A DNA stretch of 64,000 nucleotides from contig NZ_JAAFZA010000019.1 in the NCBI RefSeq assembly GCF_015356865.1, forward strand, positions 1-64,000. Direction: 5' to 3'. Each line of letters begins with the position of its first letter. The stretch's first letter is position 1. This stretch comes from Catenulispora pinisilvae. GTDB taxonomy: Bacteria > Actinomycetota > Actinomycetes > Streptomycetales > Catenulisporaceae. Below, piece after piece: positions 61,408 through 64,000 of this stretch. Made by a program: the position numbers and the translations under genes. The notes under the pieces were generated by a model that was given only the letters and a program-made list of their open reading frames with translations, was not told the origin of the DNA and made no database searches.

Positions 61408-62469
61408 GTGGCGAACGTACTACAGCGCGCAGGCGGCACTACGCGCGGCGCTCTGACGAAGGTCGGGGTCGATCCCTACCTGATGGCGATCCTCGGCACG
61501 GTGGGGCTGGCGACTCTGCTGCCGGCCCGCGGCGGCGCGGCGACCGGGCTGAGCCACGCGACGGTGTTCGTGATCGGCCTGCTGTTCTTCCTCTATGGCG
61601 CGCGCCTGTCCCCGAAGGCCGCATGGGACGGTGTGAAGCAGTGGCGGCTGCACGCGGTGATCCTGGCCGCGAGCTTCGTCCTGTTCCCCTTGCTGGGGCT
61701 GGCGGCCGAGGCGGCGTCGAAACCGGTGCTCGGCCCGGAACTGGCCAAGGGCGTGCTGTTCCTGACGCTGCTGCCCTCGACCGTGCAGTCGTCGATAGCG
61801 TTCACGTCGCTGGCCCGCGGAAACGTCGCGGCGGCCGTGTGCGCGGCGTCGTTCTCCTCGCTCGCCGGCATCGTGGTGACCCCGGCGCTGGCCTCGGTGG
61901 TCCTGGGCGGCGCGGTGCGGGTGGACGGCAGCGCGGTGACCTCGCTGACCGCGCAACTCCTGCTCCCGTTCATCGCCGGCCAGGTGGCACGGCGCTGGAT
62001 CGCCGACTGGATCGGCGCGCACAAACCGTTCCTGACGCTCGTCGATCGCGGCTCGGTCCTGCTGGTGGTGTACAGCGCGTTCAGCGAAGGCGTGGTCGCC
62101 GGGGTCTGGCATTCGGTGTCGATGGCCCGGCTCGGCGCGCTGGCGCTGTGCTGCGCGGTACTGCTCGCGGCGGTGTTGGCGGCGACGAGTCTGGCCTCGG
62201 CGCGGCTGGGCTTCGCCCGGCCCGAGCGCGTGACGCTGGTGTTCTGCGGGTCGAAGAAGAGCCTGGCTTCCGGGCTGCCGATGGCGGCGGTGCTGTTCCC
62301 GGGACACGAGCTGAGTCTGATGGTGTTGCCGCTGATGCTGTTCCACCAGATCCAGTTGATGGTGTGCACGGTGCTGGCCCGGCGGTGGGGGCGGGAAGCC
62401 GCCGGTGCCGAGGCGATCACCGAAGTGAGCAGCTCGCCGGGGCCCCGCTACGCCGCCGCCGAGGCTTGA
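61408..62469 (+). CDS. Bile acid:sodium symporter-like (SBF_like/BASS) transporter
   Basis: 353 residues from GTG 61408, with AGGAGGAGG seven bases before. Ten membrane helices. The opening VGVDPYLMAILGTVGLATLLPARG and FVIGLLFFLYGARLS are typical of the SBF-like (PF13593, YfeH) group; FLTLLPSTVQSSIAFTSLARGN and FCGSKKSLASGLPMA form the crossover region with substrate/Na+ residues. Transports an organic anion. Divergent from gntR. Confidence 0.88.
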   Translation: MANVLQRAGGTTRGALTKVGVDPYLMAILGTVGLATLLPARGGAATGLSHATVFVIGLLFFLYGARLSPKAAWDGVKQWRLHAVILAASFVLFPLLGLAAEAASKPVLGPELAKGVLFLTLLPSTVQSSIAFTSLARGNVAAAVCAASFSSLAGIVVTPALASVVLGGAVRVDGSAVTSLTAQLLLPFIAGQVARRWIADWIGAHKPFLTLVDRGSVLLVVYSAFSEGVVAGVWHSVSMARLGALALCCAVLLAAVLAATSLASARLGFARPERVTLVFCGSKKSLASGLPMAAVLFPGHELSLMVLPLMLFHQIQLMVCTVLARRWGREAAGAEAITEVSSSPGPRYAAAEA

Positions 62470-62510
62470 CGAATTCATCCCCCCACGCCCCGCATGCGAC
62501 TCTTGATCGT

Positions 62511-63359
62511 GTGAACCCACCTCAGGCCGACCCACCCCGCGCTATGTCGCCTCAAGTCATCGCCACCGACCTGGACCGCACCCTGCTGCGCAGCGACGGC
62601 ACCACCTCCGCCCGCACCCGCGCCGCGCTCGACCTGGCCATGGCCCGCGGCGCGCACGTGATAGCCGTGACCGCGCGGCCGGTCCGGTGGCTGGACCGGC
62701 TCAAGCCGTGCTTCGGACGGCTGCCGCACGTCATCGCCTCCAACGGCGCGGTGTGCTACGACCTGGCCGCCGGGGCGGCCTACGACGCCCGACCCTTCGA
62801 CCCGGCGACCGTGGCGAAACTGCTGGCCGATGTGCGGGCCGCGTTGCCGGGGGCCCGGTTCGCGCTGGAGACGCCGCACGGGATGGTGCGCGAGGCGGAC
62901 TACGAGCTGTCGCCCTTCGACCAGGACGACGACGATGCCGGGCGCCGCGTGGTGTCCTATGAGGAGTTGCCCGGGGCGGTGGCGGACGACCCGCTGCTGA
63001 AGATCCTGGCCGCCGACCGCGGCCGCGGCAGCGCCGCGATGTTCGTCGAGGCGCTGCCCGCGGTCGGGACGCTCGGCCAGCTCACCTACTCCACCAACCG
63101 CGGCGTGCTGGAACTGGGGCCGCCCGGGGTGACCAAGGCCTCGACGCTGGCCGCGTGGTGCGCCGCCCGCGACATCGACGTCGCGGACGTGGTGACGTTC
63201 GGGGACATGCCGAACGACGTGCCGATGCTGCGCTGGGCCGGGCGTTCCTACGCGGTGGCGAACGCGCTCGACGAGGTGAAGGCGGCGGCCTCCGGGGTCA
63301 CGGCGAGCAATGACGAGGACGGCGTCGCCCAGATCGTGGAAGAGCTCTTCCATCAGTGA
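62511..63359 (+). CDS. HAD-superfamily (Cof-like) hydrolase
   Basis: 282 residues from GTG 62511; ATG 62544 is an alternative. Motif I IATDLDRTLL, motif II VIAVTARPVRWL, motif III Lys in LELGPPGVTKASTLA, and motif IV VVTFGDMPNDVPML, with a large alpha/beta C2 cap between. Sugar-phosphate or cofactor phosphatase. Follows the transporter by 41 bases; cotranscription is possible. Confidence 0.88.
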   Translation: MNPPQADPPRAMSPQVIATDLDRTLLRSDGTTSARTRAALDLAMARGAHVIAVTARPVRWLDRLKPCFGRLPHVIASNGAVCYDLAAGAAYDARPFDPATVAKLLADVRAALPGARFALETPHGMVREADYELSPFDQDDDDAGRRVVSYEELPGAVADDPLLKILAADRGRGSAAMFVEALPAVGTLGQLTYSTNRGVLELGPPGVTKASTLAAWCAARDIDVADVVTFGDMPNDVPMLRWAGRSYAVANALDEVKAAASGVTASNDEDGVAQIVEELFHQ

Positions 63360-63427
63360 TCTCGCAGTGATCTCACTATGCAAGACACATCTTCTCGAAT
63401 AGCGGTCGCATTACTAGAGTCTCCGGC

Positions 63428-64000
63428 ATGACGACGAGGCCGGAGACCCCGCAGAACACCTACACCCACGGCCACCACGAGACGGTGCTCCGCTCGCACC
63501 GCTGGCGCACCGCGGAGAACTCCGCCGCGTACCTCCTGCCGCACCTCTCCCCCGGTCAGAGCGTGCTGGACGTGGGCTGCGGGCCCGGCACCATCACCGT
63601 CGACCTCGCCGACCGCGTCGCCGGCGGCACGGTGACCGCCGTGGAGATCACCGCCGAGGCGCTGAAGCTGGCGCGGGACGAGGCGGCCCGGCGCGGCACC
63701 GAGAACGTCCGCTTCGCGGTCGCCGACGTCCACGCCCTGGACTTCCCGGACGACACGTTCGACGTGGTCCACGCGCACCAGGTGCTCCAGCACGTGGCCG
63801 ATCCGGTGCTGGCACTCAAGGAGATGCGGCGGGTCTGCAAGCCCGGCGGGGTGGTCGCGGCCCGGGACAGCGACTACGGCGGCTTCCGCTGGTTCCCGGA
63901 AGTCCCGGCGCTGGAGGAGTGGCTGCGGCTGTATCAGGCCTTGGCGACGTCCAACGGCGGCCACCCGGACGCCGGGCGGCGGCTGCGCCATTGGGCACTG
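63428..64000 (+). CDS. Class I SAM-dependent methyltransferase (partial, cut by window end)
   Basis: Starts ATG 63428; 191 codons are present and no stop is reached. Residues 44-55 are the SAM-binding motif SVLDVGCGPGTIT. Then TVTAVEITAEALKLAR (motif II acidic), RFAVADVHALDFPDDTFDVVHAHQVLQH (motifs III-IV), and VCKPGGVVAARDSDYGG. It is of the UbiE/Methyltransf_11 type that methylates small molecules. Acceptor unknown. Confidence 0.88.
   Translation, partial: MTTRPETPQNTYTHGHHETVLRSHRWRTAENSAAYLLPHLSPGQSVLDVGCGPGTITVDLADRVAGGTVTAVEITAEALKLARDEAARRGTENVRFAVADVHALDFPDDTFDVVHAHQVLQHVADPVLALKEMRRVCKPGGVVAARDSDYGGFRWFPEVPALEEWLRLYQALATSNGGHPDAGRRLRHWAL

Overview
The window is very GC-rich, with actinomycete-style gene structure: frequent GTG starts, many 4-bp start/stop overlaps, rare TTA codons, and long antisense ORFs that are codon-bias shadows. 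Proteins such as the type II Wadjet set, the STM4015 family protein, the RecQ-phosphoribosyltransferase fusion and a secreted CBM5/12 dioxygenase fit a mycelial actinomycete (Streptomyces or Catenulispora type). The species is not determined. No rRNA, CRISPR array, complete tRNA or integrase was seen.

Bases 1-4.4 kb hold debris from accessory DNA: a winged-helix protein, a 5'-truncated CHAT-domain fragment, a frameshifted zinc-ribbon/PD-(D/E)XK gene, a frameshifted HNH restriction-type gene, a nuclease-like orphan and a GNAT-like orphan. Bases 4.5-13.4 kb (minus strand) carry a complete jetA-jetB-jetC-jetD type II Wadjet anti-plasmid operon, tightly coupled by GTGA overlaps. Bases 13.7-23.2 kb carry two divergent operons. 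The minus operon encodes an unknown protein, a Cas4/AddB-like Fe-S RecB-family nuclease, a second unknown protein and a superfamily 1 helicase. The plus operon encodes SbcD and SbcC (Mre11-Rad50). Together this resembles a split Dna2 nuclease-helicase plus Mre11-Rad50, and is one of the two best candidates for an undescribed system. The right end of this block has a tRNA-Lys-like 3' fragment (23370-23413), a likely attachment-site scar.

Bases 24.0-25.1 kb hold a frameshifted AlbA_2-type gene. Bases 25.4-34.6 kb are the second main candidate, a four-gene operon: AT-ACP, a 1930-residue iterative synthase with order enoyl-reductase (FabL-like)-KS-inactive KS-KR-DH, a KAS III-like protein lacking the catalytic Cys, and a second free-standing AT. 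The operon supplies every activity needed for a fully reducing iterative fatty-acid or PUFA-like chain, in an unusual arrangement. It contains TTA codons and lacks a visible thioesterase or phosphopantetheinyl transferase.

At about 35.18 kb an MFS transporter gene is cut off after roughly 50 codons, marking a rearrangement junction. From there to 64 kb the DNA looks like ordinary chromosome: TetR regulator, S53 peptidase, DinB protein, an ArsR/SRPBCC/DHFR-like operon, an ABC exporter, HAD phosphatases, arginyl-tRNA synthetase, MFS exporter with TetR regulator and tandem operators, a CPBP protease/two-component operon, a TPR-like gene with a 29-residue leader ORF, an amino-acid permease, RecQ with a probable DNA-damage promoter and leaderless start, a Tat-exported intradiol dioxygenase, AraC, a trypsin-like lipoprotein, STM4015 with a STM4014 remnant, GntR with its palindromic operators and a BASS transporter, and a methyltransferase cut by the window end.
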